Positions 46,031-56,155 of a stretch of 64,000 nucleotides of DNA are shown here, piece by piece. This stretch comes from Burkholderiales bacterium (lineage in GTDB: Bacteria > Pseudomonadota > Gammaproteobacteria > Burkholderiales > Burkholderiaceae_C). The DNA is taken from the NCBI GenBank assembly GCA_017302655.1, contig JAFLDE010000015.1, positions 1 through 64,000 on the forward strand, given 5' to 3'. Position 1 is the first letter of the stretch. Each line of letters begins with the position of its first letter. The notes below the pieces were generated by a model. The model was not told the DNA's origin. It did no database searches and saw nothing but the letters and a program-made list of their open reading frames with translations. The translations under genes were made by a program, and so were the position numbers.

Positions 46031-48045
46031 TCCCGAGCCAAGGCGTCCACCGGGCTGAGCGCCGCGGCCCGGCGGGCGGGTACGGTGCCGAACAGCAGGC
46101 CGACAGCGCTGGACACCAGAAAGGCCACGGCCAGGGCCTGCCAGTCCACGCTCACGCGCAGCAGCTGCTGAGCGGCGTTGAGTCCCTGGGCACCGAGCCA
46201 CGAGAGGCCCACGCCAACCAAGCCGCCCAGACAGCACAACACCACGGCCTCAATGAGGAACTGCAGGCGCACATCGCTTTGCCTCGCGCCCACTGCCATG
46301 CGGATGCCGATCTCGCGCGTGCGTTCGCTCACCGACACCAGCATGATGTTCATCACTCCCACGCCCCCCACGATGAGCGCGATGGCGCCCACACCGGCCA
46401 GCAGCGCGGCGAAGCCGGCGTTGAAGTTCTGGAACTTCTTGAACTCCTCATCGCCCACGAACTGCCCGAAGTCTTCGCTGCCGCGCAAGGCACGCAGGCG
46501 GTGACGCGCCTGCGCGACGACGGGTTGCGGGTCCGTTCCTTTTTCCAGATTGACCGCAAAGGCCTGCAGGTTGGCGCTGGCGTCCAGCTTGGCGCGGTAG
46601 TTGCGCTCGGGCAGATAGATCATCTGGTTGCCGAAGCTGAATCCCATCTGGCTGGCGCTTTCGACCACGCCAATCACGCGGTAGGGCATGGAGGCCGAGG
46701 GCGGCACCGGCGGGGCGCCGGGCACGGCCACGGCCTCGGGGCCGCCGGCGGCGCCCGCCATGGCCCCCAGAAAGATCGTCTTGCCGACGGGCGACTGCCC
46801 GTCCTTGAAAAGCTTCTTGACGGTCTGAAGGTCCAGCAGCGCCACCTGCGCGCCTTCGGCTTGCTCGAAGGGCGAAAAGTTGCGCCCCTCCTTGATCCGA
46901 AGCGTGCGTTCCTTGAGCAGATCCGGCCCGCCGGCCATGGCCTGGGCCGCCACATCTCGCGTGCCGTGGCGGGCGGAGACGCCCGTCTGGCGCTCGCGCA
47001 GCACGCTGCTCACGCCGGGCAGCGCTGCCAAGGCGTCCACTTGCTTGGGCGTGAACAAGGGGGGCTGCATGCCAGGCGGCAGATCCGGATTGCCCGTCCA
47101 GAACCAGATCTTGCCGGCGAAGGCGCTGGCGAATTCGCCCTCGAAGGTGTCGCGCGCCGCGTTGGTCAAGGCCACGATGCTGACCACCGAAGCGATGCCG
47201 ATACTGATGCCCAGCATCGACAGCGCGGTGCGCAGGCGGTTGCCCTTCAGGCTCAGCCAGGCGGTGGCGATGGCTTCGCGCCACTGCACCTGCACCCGGC
47301 GAAGCCAGCCACCCGGTGGCGGTGCATGGCTTTCGGGCGGCTCGGCGGGCGGGTGGTGACCGGCGGGCGTGCCGTCGTCGCGCACCACGCGGCCGTCCTT
47401 CAGCTCGATGGTGCGGCGCGCGTGTGCTGCCACGCCAGCGTCGTGGGTGACGATGATGACGGTGTGCCCGCGCTCGTTCAGTTCGCGCAGCAGCTTGAGC
47501 AGCTCTGCGCCGGACGCGGAGTCGAGCGCGCCGGTGGGTTCGTCGGCCAGGATGATCTGGCCGCCATTCATCAGCGCGCGAGCGATGGACACCCGCTGCT
47601 GCTGGCCGCCCGATAGCTCGCTGGGTTTGTGGTGCAGGCGCGTGCCCAGGCCCAGACGCTCCAGCAAGGCCTGCGCGCGGCTGCTGCGTTTGGCTCCCCC
47701 CACGCCGGCGTAGATGGCCGGCAAGGCTGCGTTGCCCCGTGCATCCAGGTGGGGCAGCAGGTGGTAGCGCTGGAAGATGAAGCCGAAGTGCTCGCGACGC
47801 AGTGCCGCCAGTTCGTCCGGCCCCAGCGTGCTGGCGTCCTGGCCTTGAATGACGAACTGGCCGTCCGTCGGGTTGTCCAGGCAGCCCAGCACGTTCATGA
47901 GAGTGCTCTTGCCCGAACCTGACTGGCCCATGATGGCGACGAACTCGCCGGCCTCGATGGCGAGGTCGACGCCGTCTAGCGCACGCACCTCGATGTCGCC
48001 GATGCGGTAGTGGCGCGCGATCCCGCGCAGCTCGATCAGCGCCAT
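46027..48045 (-). CDS. macB: MacB-type ABC efflux protein (ATPase plus permease)
   Basis: 672 residues from ATG 48045. An N-terminal ATPase (Walker A GQSGSGKS, signature LSGGQQQR, Walker B IILADEP) is fused to the MacB membrane part: first membrane helix near 275, a periplasmic MacB_PCD domain, and three C-terminal helices with NIMLVSVSERTREIGIRMA. Such proteins drive export of macrolides, lipopeptides, haem precursors or siderophores through the periplasmic adaptor and outer channel. Substrate here unknown. Confidence 0.94.
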   Translation of the reverse strand: MALIELRGIARHYRIGDIEVRALDGVDLAIEAGEFVAIMGQSGSGKSTLMNVLGCLDNPTDGQFVIQGQDASTLGPDELAALRREHFGFIFQRYHLLPHLDARGNAALPAIYAGVGGAKRSSRAQALLERLGLGTRLHHKPSELSGGQQQRVSIARALMNGGQIILADEPTGALDSASGAELLKLLRELNERGHTVIIVTHDAGVAAHARRTIELKDGRVVRDDGTPAGHHPPAEPPESHAPPPGGWLRRVQVQWREAIATAWLSLKGNRLRTALSMLGISIGIASVVSIVALTNAARDTFEGEFASAFAGKIWFWTGNPDLPPGMQPPLFTPKQVDALAALPGVSSVLRERQTGVSARHGTRDVAAQAMAGGPDLLKERTLRIKEGRNFSPFEQAEGAQVALLDLQTVKKLFKDGQSPVGKTIFLGAMAGAAGGPEAVAVPGAPPVPPSASMPYRVIGVVESASQMGFSFGNQMIYLPERNYRAKLDASANLQAFAVNLEKGTDPQPVVAQARHRLRALRGSEDFGQFVGDEEFKKFQNFNAGFAALLAGVGAIALIVGGVGVMNIMLVSVSERTREIGIRMAVGARQSDVRLQFLIEAVVLCCLGGLVGVGLSWLGAQGLNAAQQLLRVSVDWQALAVAFLVSSAVGLLFGTVPARRAAALSPVDALARE

Positions 48046-48046
48046 G

Positions 48047-49216
48047 TCAACGCGAGGCCGCGGATGCCGCCTCGGAGGCACCCGGCCCTGGCGCCGACGC
48101 GGCGGAGGGCGGTGCCAGCAGCACCTTGTCGCCTGCTTTCACGCCTTCCAGCACTTGCACGCGGGCGCCGTCCTGCAGACCCGTGCGCACTTTTGCAGGG
48201 AGCTGCTTGTTGTCCTTGTCGAGCTTGGTGACCGCGAATCGCCCATCCTTGTCGCGCTCGCCCAGTGCCACCATGGGCATGGTCAGCACACCCTTGGCTT
48301 CGCCGGTCTCGATGTCGACCTGCACGGTCATCTCAGAGAACAGCTTGCCGTCTCGGTTGTCCACATCGAAGAGCACGTTGTAGAAGACCGCGTTGCCGCT
48401 GCGCTCGGGCACCGGCTGCACCACGCGCACCTTCCCCTCGTAGCGCTGCCCTTCGCCCGAGAGCGTGAGGAAACTCGCCTTCTGGCCGACGCGCACGCTC
48501 TGGATGTCGACCTCGGGCACTTTCGTGCGCACGGTGATGGTGTCCAGATCGGCCAGCGTCAGCATGACCGGGGTGATCTGCACCGCAATCACGGTCTGCC
48601 CCACTTGCACAGGAATGTTGACGACTGTGCCGTCCATGGGAGCGCTGATGCGCGTGTAGCCAAGGCGCAGTTGTGCCTGAGCGAGGTCGGCCTGCAGGCG
48701 GCTTTGCACCGCGGTCTGGCCACGCACGTCGGCTTCCAACTTGGCCAGTTCGTTTTCCGCTCGCTCCAGTTCCAGGGCTGCGCTGGCCTGGCCGGCCAGC
48801 AGGCGCTGCTGTCGCGCCAGCTCGCGCTGCGCGGCCTGCACATCGACCCTGCGTGCCTCAAGCAGCGCGCGCTGTTGCAGCAGCGCGGCTTCGGCGCGTG
48901 CCACGTCGTTGCGTGCCAGCTCGGGATCCAGGCTGACCAGCAACTCACCCTTCTTCACCTTCTGGCCGAGCTGCACGTGCAGGGTCTGCACCTGGCCACT
49001 GACCTGCGCACCCACGTCCACCTTGGTCTTGGCCTGCAGCACGCCGGCCGCCTGCACGATCTGCAGGATGTCGCCCTTGGCCACCTCCCCGCTGGGCGGC
49101 GGCGGCGGCGGGGGCGGCGGAAACACTGCTCGGTAACCCGCCCAAGCTGCTCCGCCCACGGCGGCCGCCACCAGGAGCTTCGCCCACCAGGGCTTGATCA
49201 GGGTCTTGAGGTTCAT
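48047..49216 (-). CDS. macA: MacA-type periplasmic adaptor (membrane fusion protein)
   Basis: 389 residues from ATG 49216, preceded by GGGAGG. N-terminal membrane anchor (KLLVAAAVGGAAWAGYRAVF), a run of nine prolines, then barrel-sandwich (VDVGAQVSGQVQTLHV), alpha-hairpin with long coiled coil (residues about 100-170), lipoyl return (TRISAPMDGTVVNIPVQVG) and beta-barrel domains. One base separates it from macB. The Pro run just after the membrane helix is unusually long for MacA. Confidence 0.93.
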   Translation of the reverse strand: MNLKTLIKPWWAKLLVAAAVGGAAWAGYRAVFPPPPPPPPPSGEVAKGDILQIVQAAGVLQAKTKVDVGAQVSGQVQTLHVQLGQKVKKGELLVSLDPELARNDVARAEAALLQQRALLEARRVDVQAAQRELARQQRLLAGQASAALELERAENELAKLEADVRGQTAVQSRLQADLAQAQLRLGYTRISAPMDGTVVNIPVQVGQTVIAVQITPVMLTLADLDTITVRTKVPEVDIQSVRVGQKASFLTLSGEGQRYEGKVRVVQPVPERSGNAVFYNVLFDVDNRDGKLFSEMTVQVDIETGEAKGVLTMPMVALGERDKDGRFAVTKLDKDNKQLPAKVRTGLQDGARVQVLEGVKAGDKVLLAPPSAASAPGPGASEAASAASR

Positions 49217-49392
49217 GCGCCTCCCGCGCGTTTCAGCAAGCGGGCGCAATGTATCGAGCCTGGGCTTCGGCTCAGCAAACTTCCGACGAAACGCCCAACG
49301 GAAAGGATGAGGCCCACTGGAGGCAGGTTAAAGCCTGCCTCGGCCGGGGCGTGCGAGCCCTCAAGCGACCGATGACAGGCGCTTCGCTGCGC

Positions 49393-49854
49393 TCAGCTCT
49401 TGCCCGCTGAGATCTTCGATCTCATCAGTTGCCCCTTCTCCTTTTCCCAATCGCGCTTCTTCTCGGTCTCGCGCTTGTCGTGCAGGGCCTTGCCCTTGCC
49501 CAATGCGAATTGGCACTTCACGCGGCCGGCCTTGAAGTGGAGGTCCAGGGGCACCAGGGTGTAGCCCTTTTGCTCGGTCTTGCCGATCAGGCGACGGATT
49601 TCCTGCTTGGCCAGCAACAGCTTCTTGCTGCGCTGGGCCTCGGGGCGCACATGGGTGGAGGCGGTGCGCAGTGGGTTGATCTGGCAGCCGACGAGAAAGA
49701 GCTCGCCGTCGCGCACGATGACGTAGCTGCCGGTCAGCTGGACTTGCCCGGATCGGATGGCCTTGACCTCCCAGCCTTCCAGCACCATGCCGGCCTCGTA
49801 CTCTTCTTCGAGGTGGTATTCAAAACGGGCGCGGCGGTTTTCGACAATTGACAT
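49393..49854 (-). CDS. smpB: SsrA-binding protein SmpB
   Basis: Binds tmRNA and brings it to stalled ribosomes. 153 residues, the usual size: [34 protein letters not shown], and the basic tail [20 protein letters not shown] that enters the mRNA channel. Divergent from ratA with 57 bases between, a conserved arrangement in proteobacteria. The tmRNA gene itself is not in the window. Confidence 0.97.
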   Translation of the reverse strand: MSIVENRRARFEYHLEEEYEAGMVLEGWEVKAIRSGQVQLTGSYVIVRDGELFLVGCQINPLRTASTHVRPEAQRSKKLLLAKQEIRRLIGKTEQKGYTLVPLDLHFKAGRVKCQFALGKGKALHDKRETEKKRDWEKEKGQLMRSKISAGKS

Positions 49855-49911
49855 GGCTGGAGACGCGAACGCCCCCAGGGCAGGGGGCGTTTCTAGAATG
49901 ACGCCGATTCT

Positions 49912-50373
49912 ATGAAGCCTGTCAAAAAGTCCGTCTTGCTCTGGTACAGCCCGCAGGAGATGTACCGCCTCGTGACCGAGGTCGAGCAGTACCCGCAGTT
50001 CCTGCCCTGGTGCGACGAGGCGCTGGTGCTGGAGCGCCGCGAAGACGGGTTGACTGCGCGTCTGCACCTCTCCTTCGCCGGCGTGCAGACTCACTTCACC
50101 ACCCGCAACACCCACCGCGAGGGCGAGGAGGTGCGGGTGGAACTGGTTGAAGGGCCGTTCTCACACCTGGAGGGAGACTGGCGGTTCAAGCCACTGGCGC
50201 GTCCTGGCACGCCTCCAGGCGAAGTCAACGCCTGCAAGGTGCTGTTCGAGATGCGCTACGCGATTGCCTCAGGTGCGTTGCAGACGGTGCTCACGCCGGT
50301 TTTCGACAAGGTCGCGCAGACCTTCGTGGATCGCTTCGTGGCGCGTGCCGAGCAGGTCTATGGCCCCCGCTGA
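49912..50373 (+). CDS. ratA: Ribosome association toxin RatA (START/coenzyme Q-binding fold)
   Basis: 153 residues: [34 protein letters not shown] and LLEGPF-like [15 protein letters not shown] are family hallmarks. In E. coli the homologue binds 50S subunits and blocks 70S formation when overproduced, while related Coq10 proteins bind ubiquinone, so the native role may be either. It overlaps rnfH by 14 bases. Confidence 0.94.
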   Translation: MKPVKKSVLLWYSPQEMYRLVTEVEQYPQFLPWCDEALVLERREDGLTARLHLSFAGVQTHFTTRNTHREGEEVRVELVEGPFSHLEGDWRFKPLARPGTPPGEVNACKVLFEMRYAIASGALQTVLTPVFDKVAQTFVDRFVARAEQVYGPR

Positions 50374-50677
50374 GGCGCCCCCGCTGCAGGTCGAGTGGCT
50401 GTGCAGCCCAGCGCCGGGCGCGCCGCTGAAGCGTCTGATGTTGACGCTACCCGCTGGCTCATTGGCGCGCGACGCGCTGCATGCGGCGGGACTGGACGAC
50501 TTGCCCGAGGGGTGGGGCATGGCCATCTGGGGCCGCCACATCGGGCCGCTCGAGATCTTGCACAGCGGTGACCGTTTGGAGCTCTTGCGCCCATTGACCG
50601 TGGATCCGATGGAAGCGCGACGCCGGCGTCAGGCGCATCAACGGCCGCCTCGCCGCTCCCGCCACAAGGCGGGCTGA
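50360..50677 (+). CDS. rnfH: RnfH family ubiquitin-like protein (RatB, UPF0125)
   Basis: 105 residues from ATG 50360 inside the end of ratA. The beta-grasp pattern LQVEWLCSPAPGAPLKRLML, GWGMAIWGRHIGPLEILHSG and GDRLELLRPLTVDPMEARRR is typical of RnfH. The Arg-rich tail is also usual. Despite the ratAB label, antitoxin function is not established. Confidence 0.93.
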   Translation: MAPAEAPPLQVEWLCSPAPGAPLKRLMLTLPAGSLARDALHAAGLDDLPEGWGMAIWGRHIGPLEILHSGDRLELLRPLTVDPMEARRRRQAHQRPPRRSRHKAG

Positions 50678-50685
50678 CTCTCAAT

Positions 50686-51189
50686 TCAACGGCACTCGCT
50701 GGCCACGGCGGCCTGAGCTCGTTGCAGGGCCTGAGCGCGTTGCGCGTCGTCGATGACCTCGCGCTCGCCCTTTTCGTTCACGCGCGCCACGCGCATGCCG
50801 CTTTGCAGGCTGGCCAGGTTCTCGCGGGCGTTACGGCAGTTCTCGGCGCGCTGCTGTTGCTGGCGTTGCTCTTCCGCCTTGCGCTGGTTCTCGTTCTCAC
50901 GGGCTTGGCGGGCCTTGTCGTTGGCGGCGGAGCGCTCCACGGCGGTGGAGGCAGCCGGTGCTGCCGCGCGAACGGGCTCGCTGGGAGCCTGGCCCACGGG
51001 CAGCACCTGCACGGTGCGGGGCCGTTGCGCACCAGGAGGCCGGGCGAGGATGTCCTTCTCCGCCACGCCCGCAGGGGGTGGGCGGTCGCTGTACTGCACC
51101 TGGCCCTGCGCGTCTCGCCACTTCCACTGCGTCTGGGCGCTGGCTACCAAGGGCAACACGAGCATGGCGATAAGCAAGGTGCGGTGCAT
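50686..51189 (-). CDS. DUF4124 domain-containing exported protein
   Basis: 167 residues, signal peptide LLIAMLVLPLVASAQ. The DUF4124 part WKWRDAQGQVQYSDRPPPAG follows at once; then a Pro/Ala linker and a Gln/Arg/Glu-rich coiled coil (residues about 95-120). Very common in beta-proteobacteria at this place beside guaB; function unknown, periplasmic. Convergent with rnfH, eight bases between stops. Confidence 0.9.
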   Translation of the reverse strand: MHRTLLIAMLVLPLVASAQTQWKWRDAQGQVQYSDRPPPAGVAEKDILARPPGAQRPRTVQVLPVGQAPSEPVRAAAPAASTAVERSAANDKARQARENENQRKAEEQRQQQQRAENCRNARENLASLQSGMRVARVNEKGEREVIDDAQRAQALQRAQAAVASECR

Positions 51190-51285
51190 GGGGAAACGCA
51201 GAGTGTGGCGCTGTGCGGAGTGTAGGAGGGCGGCTGCGCTCAGGCGGTTTGCGATAATTCCGCTTTGAGACCGGAGTTTTCTCCC

Positions 51286-52752
51286 ATGCGCCTACTCGGC
51301 AAAGCGCTGACCTTCGACGATGTGTTGCTGGTCCCTGCCTTCTCAACGGTGTTGCCGCGCGACACCGATCTCTCCACCCAGCTGACGCGCCGCATCCGCA
51401 TCAACCTCCCGTTGGTGTCGGCCGCGATGGACACGGTGACCGAGGCTCGCCTCGCCATCGCCATCGCCCAGGAAGGCGGCATTGGCATCGTGCACAAGAA
51501 CCTGCCCGCTGCCGCTCAGGCGGCCGAGGTCGCACGCGTCAAGCGCTACGAGAGCGGCGTGCTGCGCGACCCCATCACCATTGGCCCGGAGCTGAAGGTG
51601 AGTGACGTGATGGAGTTGACTCGTCAGCATGGCGTGAGCGGCTTCCCGGTGCTGGAGGGCAAGCGCGTGGTGGGCATCGTCACCGGCCGCGATTTGCGCT
51701 TCGAGACGCGCATGGACATTCCAGTTCGCGAGATCATGACGCCGGCCGAGCGCCTGGTGACGGTGAAGGAAGGCGCTTCTCTGGAAGAAGCCAAGGCCCT
51801 GCTTCAGCGGCACCGATTGGAGCGCGTGGTGGTGGTGAACGACGCCTTCGAGCTCAAGGGCCTGGTGACGGTGAAGGACATCACCAAGCAGACCAGCTTC
51901 CCGAACGCCGCCCGCGACGCCCAGGGCAAGCTGCGCGTGGGCGCGGCGGTGGGTTTCGGTGACGACACGGACGAGCGCGTGGAGCGTCTGGTGAAGGCCG
52001 GCGTGGACGTGCTGGTGGTCGACACGGCGCACGGCCACAGCGCTGGTGTGGTGGACAAGGTGCGCTGGGTGAAGTCCCACTATCCGCAGATCGACGTCAT
52101 CGGCGGCAACATCGCCACCGGCGCGGCCGCGCTGGATCTGGTGAAGGCCGGCGCCGATGGCGTGAAGGTCGGCATCGGACCCGGTTCGATCTGCACCACG
52201 CGCATCGTGGCGGGTGTGGGCGTGCCCCAGATCACCGCCATCGCCAACGTGGCGGCCGCGCTCAAGGGCACCGGCGTGCCGATGATTGCCGACGGCGGCG
52301 TGCGTTTCAGCGGCGACCTGGCCAAGGCCATCGCCGCCGGCGCCGACGCGGTCATGATGGGTGGTGCCTTTGCAGGCACCGAGGAAGCGCCGGGCGATCT
52401 GATCCTCTATCAGGGGCGCTCGTACAAGAGCTATCGCGGCATGGGAAGCCTGGGTGCCATGGCGAAAGGCAGTGCCGATCGCTACTTCCAGGAAGGCGGC
52501 AACAACCCCAACACCAGCAAGCTGGTGCCGGAAGGCATCGAGGGCCAGGTGCCCTACAAGGGCTCCGTGGTGCAGGTGCTGTTCCAGATGGCTGGTGGCT
52601 TGCGCGCGTCCATGCACTACTGCGGTTGCGCCAGCATCGCCGACATGCAAGGCAAGGCGGAGTTCGTCGAGATCACATCGGCGGGCATGCGCGAGAGCCA
52701 TGTGCACGATGTGCAGATCACCAAGGAAGCGCCCAACTACCGGGCGGAGTGA
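51286..52752 (+). CDS. guaB: Inosine-5'-monophosphate dehydrogenase
   Basis: Oxidises IMP to XMP, the committed step to GMP. 488 residues from ATG 51286 (a TTG seven codons earlier is also in frame): [20 protein letters not shown] start, a CBS pair at about 95-200, and catalytic C303 in [13 protein letters not shown]. The flap motif is [10 protein letters not shown]. The stop overlaps a GTG of the MFS gene. Together with guaA this gives both steps from IMP to GMP. Confidence 0.97.
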   Translation: MRLLGKALTFDDVLLVPAFSTVLPRDTDLSTQLTRRIRINLPLVSAAMDTVTEARLAIAIAQEGGIGIVHKNLPAAAQAAEVARVKRYESGVLRDPITIGPELKVSDVMELTRQHGVSGFPVLEGKRVVGIVTGRDLRFETRMDIPVREIMTPAERLVTVKEGASLEEAKALLQRHRLERVVVVNDAFELKGLVTVKDITKQTSFPNAARDAQGKLRVGAAVGFGDDTDERVERLVKAGVDVLVVDTAHGHSAGVVDKVRWVKSHYPQIDVIGGNIATGAAALDLVKAGADGVKVGIGPGSICTTRIVAGVGVPQITAIANVAAALKGTGVPMIADGGVRFSGDLAKAIAAGADAVMMGGAFAGTEEAPGDLILYQGRSYKSYRGMGSLGAMAKGSADRYFQEGGNNPNTSKLVPEGIEGQVPYKGSVVQVLFQMAGGLRASMHYCGCASIADMQGKAEFVEITSAGMRESHVHDVQITKEAPNYRAE

Positions 52753-52793
52753 ACAAGCGGGGCGTCGTGCCCCAGTCCGGCCCCGCTTCCCCT

Positions 52794-54026
52794 ATGCAGC
52801 CACGCCAGGCCTCGATGGCCTTCATCTTCGCCACGGTGCTGATCGACATGATCAGCATCGGGCTCATCATTCCGGTGCTGCCGGTCATTGCTGGCAGCTT
52901 CAGCAGCACGCAGGCCGAGCACGCGCAGGCCTTCCTTTGGGTGGCTGCGGCTTTCGGCATCGCCAATTTCATCGGCTCACCCGTGTTGGGAGCGCTGTCC
53001 GACCAATACGGTCGACGGCCGGTGTTGCTGCTGGGCTTCTTCGGCTTGGCCCTGAGCTTTTTCGTGACCGCCAGCGCCACAGCCTTGTGGATGCTGGTGG
53101 CGGTGCGGCTGTTCAGCGGTGCCATGCAGGCCAATGTGTCGGTGGCCAACGCCTACGTGGCTGACATCACACCGCCCGAGGACCGTGCCAAGCGCTTCGG
53201 TTTGCTGGGCGCGGCCTTTGGCGTGGGCTTCATCCTGGGCCCGGCCACGGGCGGTTTGCTGGGCGAGATCGACGTTCGCTTGCCCTTCTGGGTGGCGGGC
53301 TGTTTGGCGCTGGTGAACCTGGCCTACGGCTATTTCGTGCTGCCCGAATCGCTGCCGCTGGACAAGCGACGTCGCATGGACTGGCGCAAGGCCAACCCGG
53401 TGTCGGCGCTGTCCGGTCTGGTGCAACTGAAGGCGGTGGGGCCGCTGGTCGGCGTGATCGCGCTGTCCTCGCTCGCTCAGTTCATCCTGCACGCCAGCTG
53501 GGTGCTGTTCACCAGCTTCAAGTTCGGCTGGGGTCCGAAGGAGAACGGGCTCTCTCTGTTCGCCGTGGGCTTCATGTCGGCGCTGGTGCAGGGCTTCCTG
53601 CTGCCGCGCATGCTCAAGCGCTTCCCCACGCAGCGCCTGGTGGTCTGGGCGTTGCTCTCCAGCAGCCTGACCTACTTCGGCTGGGCGCTGGTGCCCGAGG
53701 GATGGATGCTGGTGTTGCTGATCGTGCTCAACGTGTTCGGCTATGCGTCCTCAGCGGCCATTCAGAGCATCGTTTCCAACGCCGTCGATGCCACCCGACA
53801 GGGCGCCGCAATGGGCGCCGTGGCCTCACTGAACAGCCTGATGGCGGTGCTCGGGCCCATCATCGGGCCGACGCTGCTCATCCAGGTCGCTGAGCTGCCC
53901 CGCGGCGACTGGCGCATCGGTGCTCCTTTTCTGCTCTGCGCGCTGCTGCAGGTGCTAGCCCTGGTGCTGGCCTTGCAGTGGCAGCGCAGCCACCCCATGA
54001 ATCCGAAAGCCCCCGCCCATGCATGA
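52794..54026 (+). CDS. MFS transporter, tetracycline-resistance (TCR/Tet) type
   Basis: Twelve-helix drug/proton antiporter-like protein, 410 residues from ATG 52794; GTG 52749 overlapping the guaB stop is an alternative. Motif [17 protein letters not shown] between helices 2 and 3, and the helix-5 motif [17 protein letters not shown], place it with TetA-like exporters. It sits between guaB and guaA and overlaps guaA by eight bases. Actual substrate unknown; resistance cannot be claimed from the sequence. Confidence 0.88.
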   Translation: MQPRQASMAFIFATVLIDMISIGLIIPVLPVIAGSFSSTQAEHAQAFLWVAAAFGIANFIGSPVLGALSDQYGRRPVLLLGFFGLALSFFVTASATALWMLVAVRLFSGAMQANVSVANAYVADITPPEDRAKRFGLLGAAFGVGFILGPATGGLLGEIDVRLPFWVAGCLALVNLAYGYFVLPESLPLDKRRRMDWRKANPVSALSGLVQLKAVGPLVGVIALSSLAQFILHASWVLFTSFKFGWGPKENGLSLFAVGFMSALVQGFLLPRMLKRFPTQRLVVWALLSSSLTYFGWALVPEGWMLVLLIVLNVFGYASSAAIQSIVSNAVDATRQGAAMGAVASLNSLMAVLGPIIGPTLLIQVAELPRGDWRIGAPFLLCALLQVLALVLALQWQRSHPMNPKAPAHA

Positions 54027-55578
54027 CAAGGTCCTGATCCTCGACTTCGGTTCGCAGGTCACCCAGCTGATCGCACGTCGCGTGCGCGAGGCCAATGTCT
54101 ATTGCGAGATCCACCCGAACGACGTCACGGATGCATTCATCCGCGACTTCGCACCCAAGGCCATCATCCTCAGTGGCAGCCACGCCAGCACCTACGAAGA
54201 CCACCAGCTGCGCGCGCCCGAGCAGGTGTGGCAGCAGGGCGTGCCGGTGCTCGGCATCTGCTACGGCATGCAGACCATGGCGGTTCAGCTGGGCGGCCAG
54301 GTGAGCTGGAGCGAGCACCGAGAGTTCGGTTACGCCGAAGTGCGGGCGCTCGGCCACACGCAGCTGCTCAGCGGCGTGCAGGACTTCTTCCACGATGGCC
54401 ACGCCATGCTGAAGGTCTGGATGAGCCACGGCGACAAGGTCACCCAGCTGCCTCCCGGCTTCAAGCTGATGGCTGCCACGCCGAGTTGCCCGATCGCCGG
54501 CATGGCCGACGAGAAGCGGCGCTTCTATGCCGTGCAGTTCCACCCCGAGGTGACGCATACCGAGCAGGGCGCCACCATGCTGCGCCGCTTCGTGCGCGAC
54601 ATCGCCGCCTGCGCCGGCGATTGGCAGATGGGCTCTTACATTGACGAGGCGGTGGCGCGCATCCGCGAGCAGGTCGGCAGCGAGGAGGTCATTCTCGGGC
54701 TCTCCGGCGGGGTGGACTCCTCGGTGGCTGCCGCGCTCATCCACCGCGCCATCGGTGACCAGCTCACCTGCGTCTTCGTCGACCACGGCCTGTTGCGCCT
54801 GAACGAGGGCGACGCGGTGATGGACATGTTCGCCGGCAAGCTGCACGCCCGGGTGATTCGCGTGGATGCCGCCGAACAATTCCTCGGCAAGCTCGCCGGC
54901 GTGACCGACCCGGAACGCAAGCGCAAGATCATTGGCGCCGAGTTCGTCGAAGTCTTCCAGGCCGAGGCGAAGAAGCTGGTGAACGCCAAGTGGCTGGCCC
55001 AAGGCACCATCTACCCCGATGTGGTGGAAAGCGGCGGCACCAAGACCAAGAAGGCCACCACCATCAAGAGCCATCACAACGTCGGCGGCCTGCCCGAGAC
55101 GCTCGGGCTGAAGCTGCTCGAGCCGCTGCGGGAGCTCTTCAAGGACGAGGTGCGCGCGCTGGGCCTCGCTCTGGGCCTGCCAAGCGAGATGATCGACCGC
55201 CACCCCTTCCCAGGCCCTGGCTTGGGGGTGCGCATCCTGGGTGAGGTCAAGCGGGAGTACGCCGACCTGCTGCGTCGCGTCGATGCCATCTTTATCGACG
55301 AACTTCGGCAGGCAGGCTGGTACGCCAAGACCAGCCAGGCATTCGCCGTCTTCCTGCCGGTGAAGAGCGTGGGTGTGATGGGTGATGGCCGCACGTACGA
55401 CTACGTGGTCGCCTTGCGGGCCGTGCAGACCAGCGACTTCATGACCGCCGACTGGGCCGAACTGCCCTACAGCCTGCTGAAAAAGGTGAGCAGCCGCATC
55501 ATCAACGAGGTGCGCGGCATCAATCGTGTGACCTACGACGTGAGCAGCAAACCTCCCGCCACCATCGAGTGGGAGTGA
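54019..55578 (+). CDS. guaA: GMP synthase (glutamine-hydrolysing)
   Basis: Converts XMP to GMP. 519 residues: class I glutaminase with nucleophile C81 ([10 protein letters not shown]) and [11 protein letters not shown]-pyrophosphatase P-loop [15 protein letters not shown], and the C-terminal dimer domain ending [18 protein letters not shown]. Overlaps the transporter gene by eight bases. Confidence 0.98.
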   Translation: MHDKVLILDFGSQVTQLIARRVREANVYCEIHPNDVTDAFIRDFAPKAIILSGSHASTYEDHQLRAPEQVWQQGVPVLGICYGMQTMAVQLGGQVSWSEHREFGYAEVRALGHTQLLSGVQDFFHDGHAMLKVWMSHGDKVTQLPPGFKLMAATPSCPIAGMADEKRRFYAVQFHPEVTHTEQGATMLRRFVRDIAACAGDWQMGSYIDEAVARIREQVGSEEVILGLSGGVDSSVAAALIHRAIGDQLTCVFVDHGLLRLNEGDAVMDMFAGKLHARVIRVDAAEQFLGKLAGVTDPERKRKIIGAEFVEVFQAEAKKLVNAKWLAQGTIYPDVVESGGTKTKKATTIKSHHNVGGLPETLGLKLLEPLRELFKDEVRALGLALGLPSEMIDRHPFPGPGLGVRILGEVKREYADLLRRVDAIFIDELRQAGWYAKTSQAFAVFLPVKSVGVMGDGRTYDYVVALRAVQTSDFMTADWAELPYSLLKKVSSRIINEVRGINRVTYDVSSKPPATIEWE

Positions 55579-55588
55579 GCGAACGCGC

Positions 55589-56155
55589 ATGAACGAACCG
55601 GCCGTCGCTACTTCGTCCCGCGACGAAGCCTGGATGCGCGTGGCGCTGGATCAGGCGCAGAACGCCTGGATCAGCGGTGAGGTGCCGGTGGGCGCGGTCA
55701 TCGTTCGCAAAGGGCAGCTCATTGCCACCGGCTACAACCGGCCCATCACCACACACGACCCGACCGCGCACGCTGAAATCGTGGCCTTGCGCCATGCCGC
55801 GGTGCTGCTGGGCAACTACCGGTTGCCCGAGTGCGAGCTTTTCGTCACCTTGGAGCCCTGTGCCATGTGCGCCATGGCGCTCATGCATGCGCGTTTCTCG
55901 CGCATCGTGTACGCCGCCGCCGACGCGAAGACCGGCGCGGCGGGCTCGGTGGTGAACCTGTTCGAACAAACGCAGCTCAACCACCACACGCGCGTGGAAG
56001 GTGGTCTGCTGGCTGCCGAAGCCAGCCAGCTGCTGCGTGACTTCTTTGCAGAGCGCCGCGCGCAGGCACGGGAGCGGCGCGCGGCGCGCCAAGTCCTGCT
56101 GCCGGTTGGCGACACCCTGGAGCTTCCCCTTGACGCAAAGCCTGACGATCTTTAG
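55589..56155 (+). CDS. tadA: tRNA-specific adenosine(34) deaminase
   Basis: Makes inosine at the wobble position of tRNA-Arg(ACG). 188 residues with zinc ligands H61 (HAEIVALRHA, catalytic E63) and the PCAMCAMAL cysteines; ARFSRIVYAAADAKTGAAGS is TadA-like. The C-terminal extension (RAQARERRAARQVLLPVGDT) is about 25 residues longer than in E. coli and overlaps the next gene's start. Confidence 0.95.
   Translation: MNEPAVATSSRDEAWMRVALDQAQNAWISGEVPVGAVIVRKGQLIATGYNRPITTHDPTAHAEIVALRHAAVLLGNYRLPECELFVTLEPCAMCAMALMHARFSRIVYAAADAKTGAAGSVVNLFEQTQLNHHTRVEGGLLAAEASQLLRDFFAERRAQARERRAARQVLLPVGDTLELPLDAKPDDL

Noticed and set aside
49912-50677. ratA-rnfH as an active type II toxin-antitoxin module
   Set aside because: Both are conserved housekeeping-location genes; RnfH is not a proven antitoxin and the pair is present in most proteobacteria.
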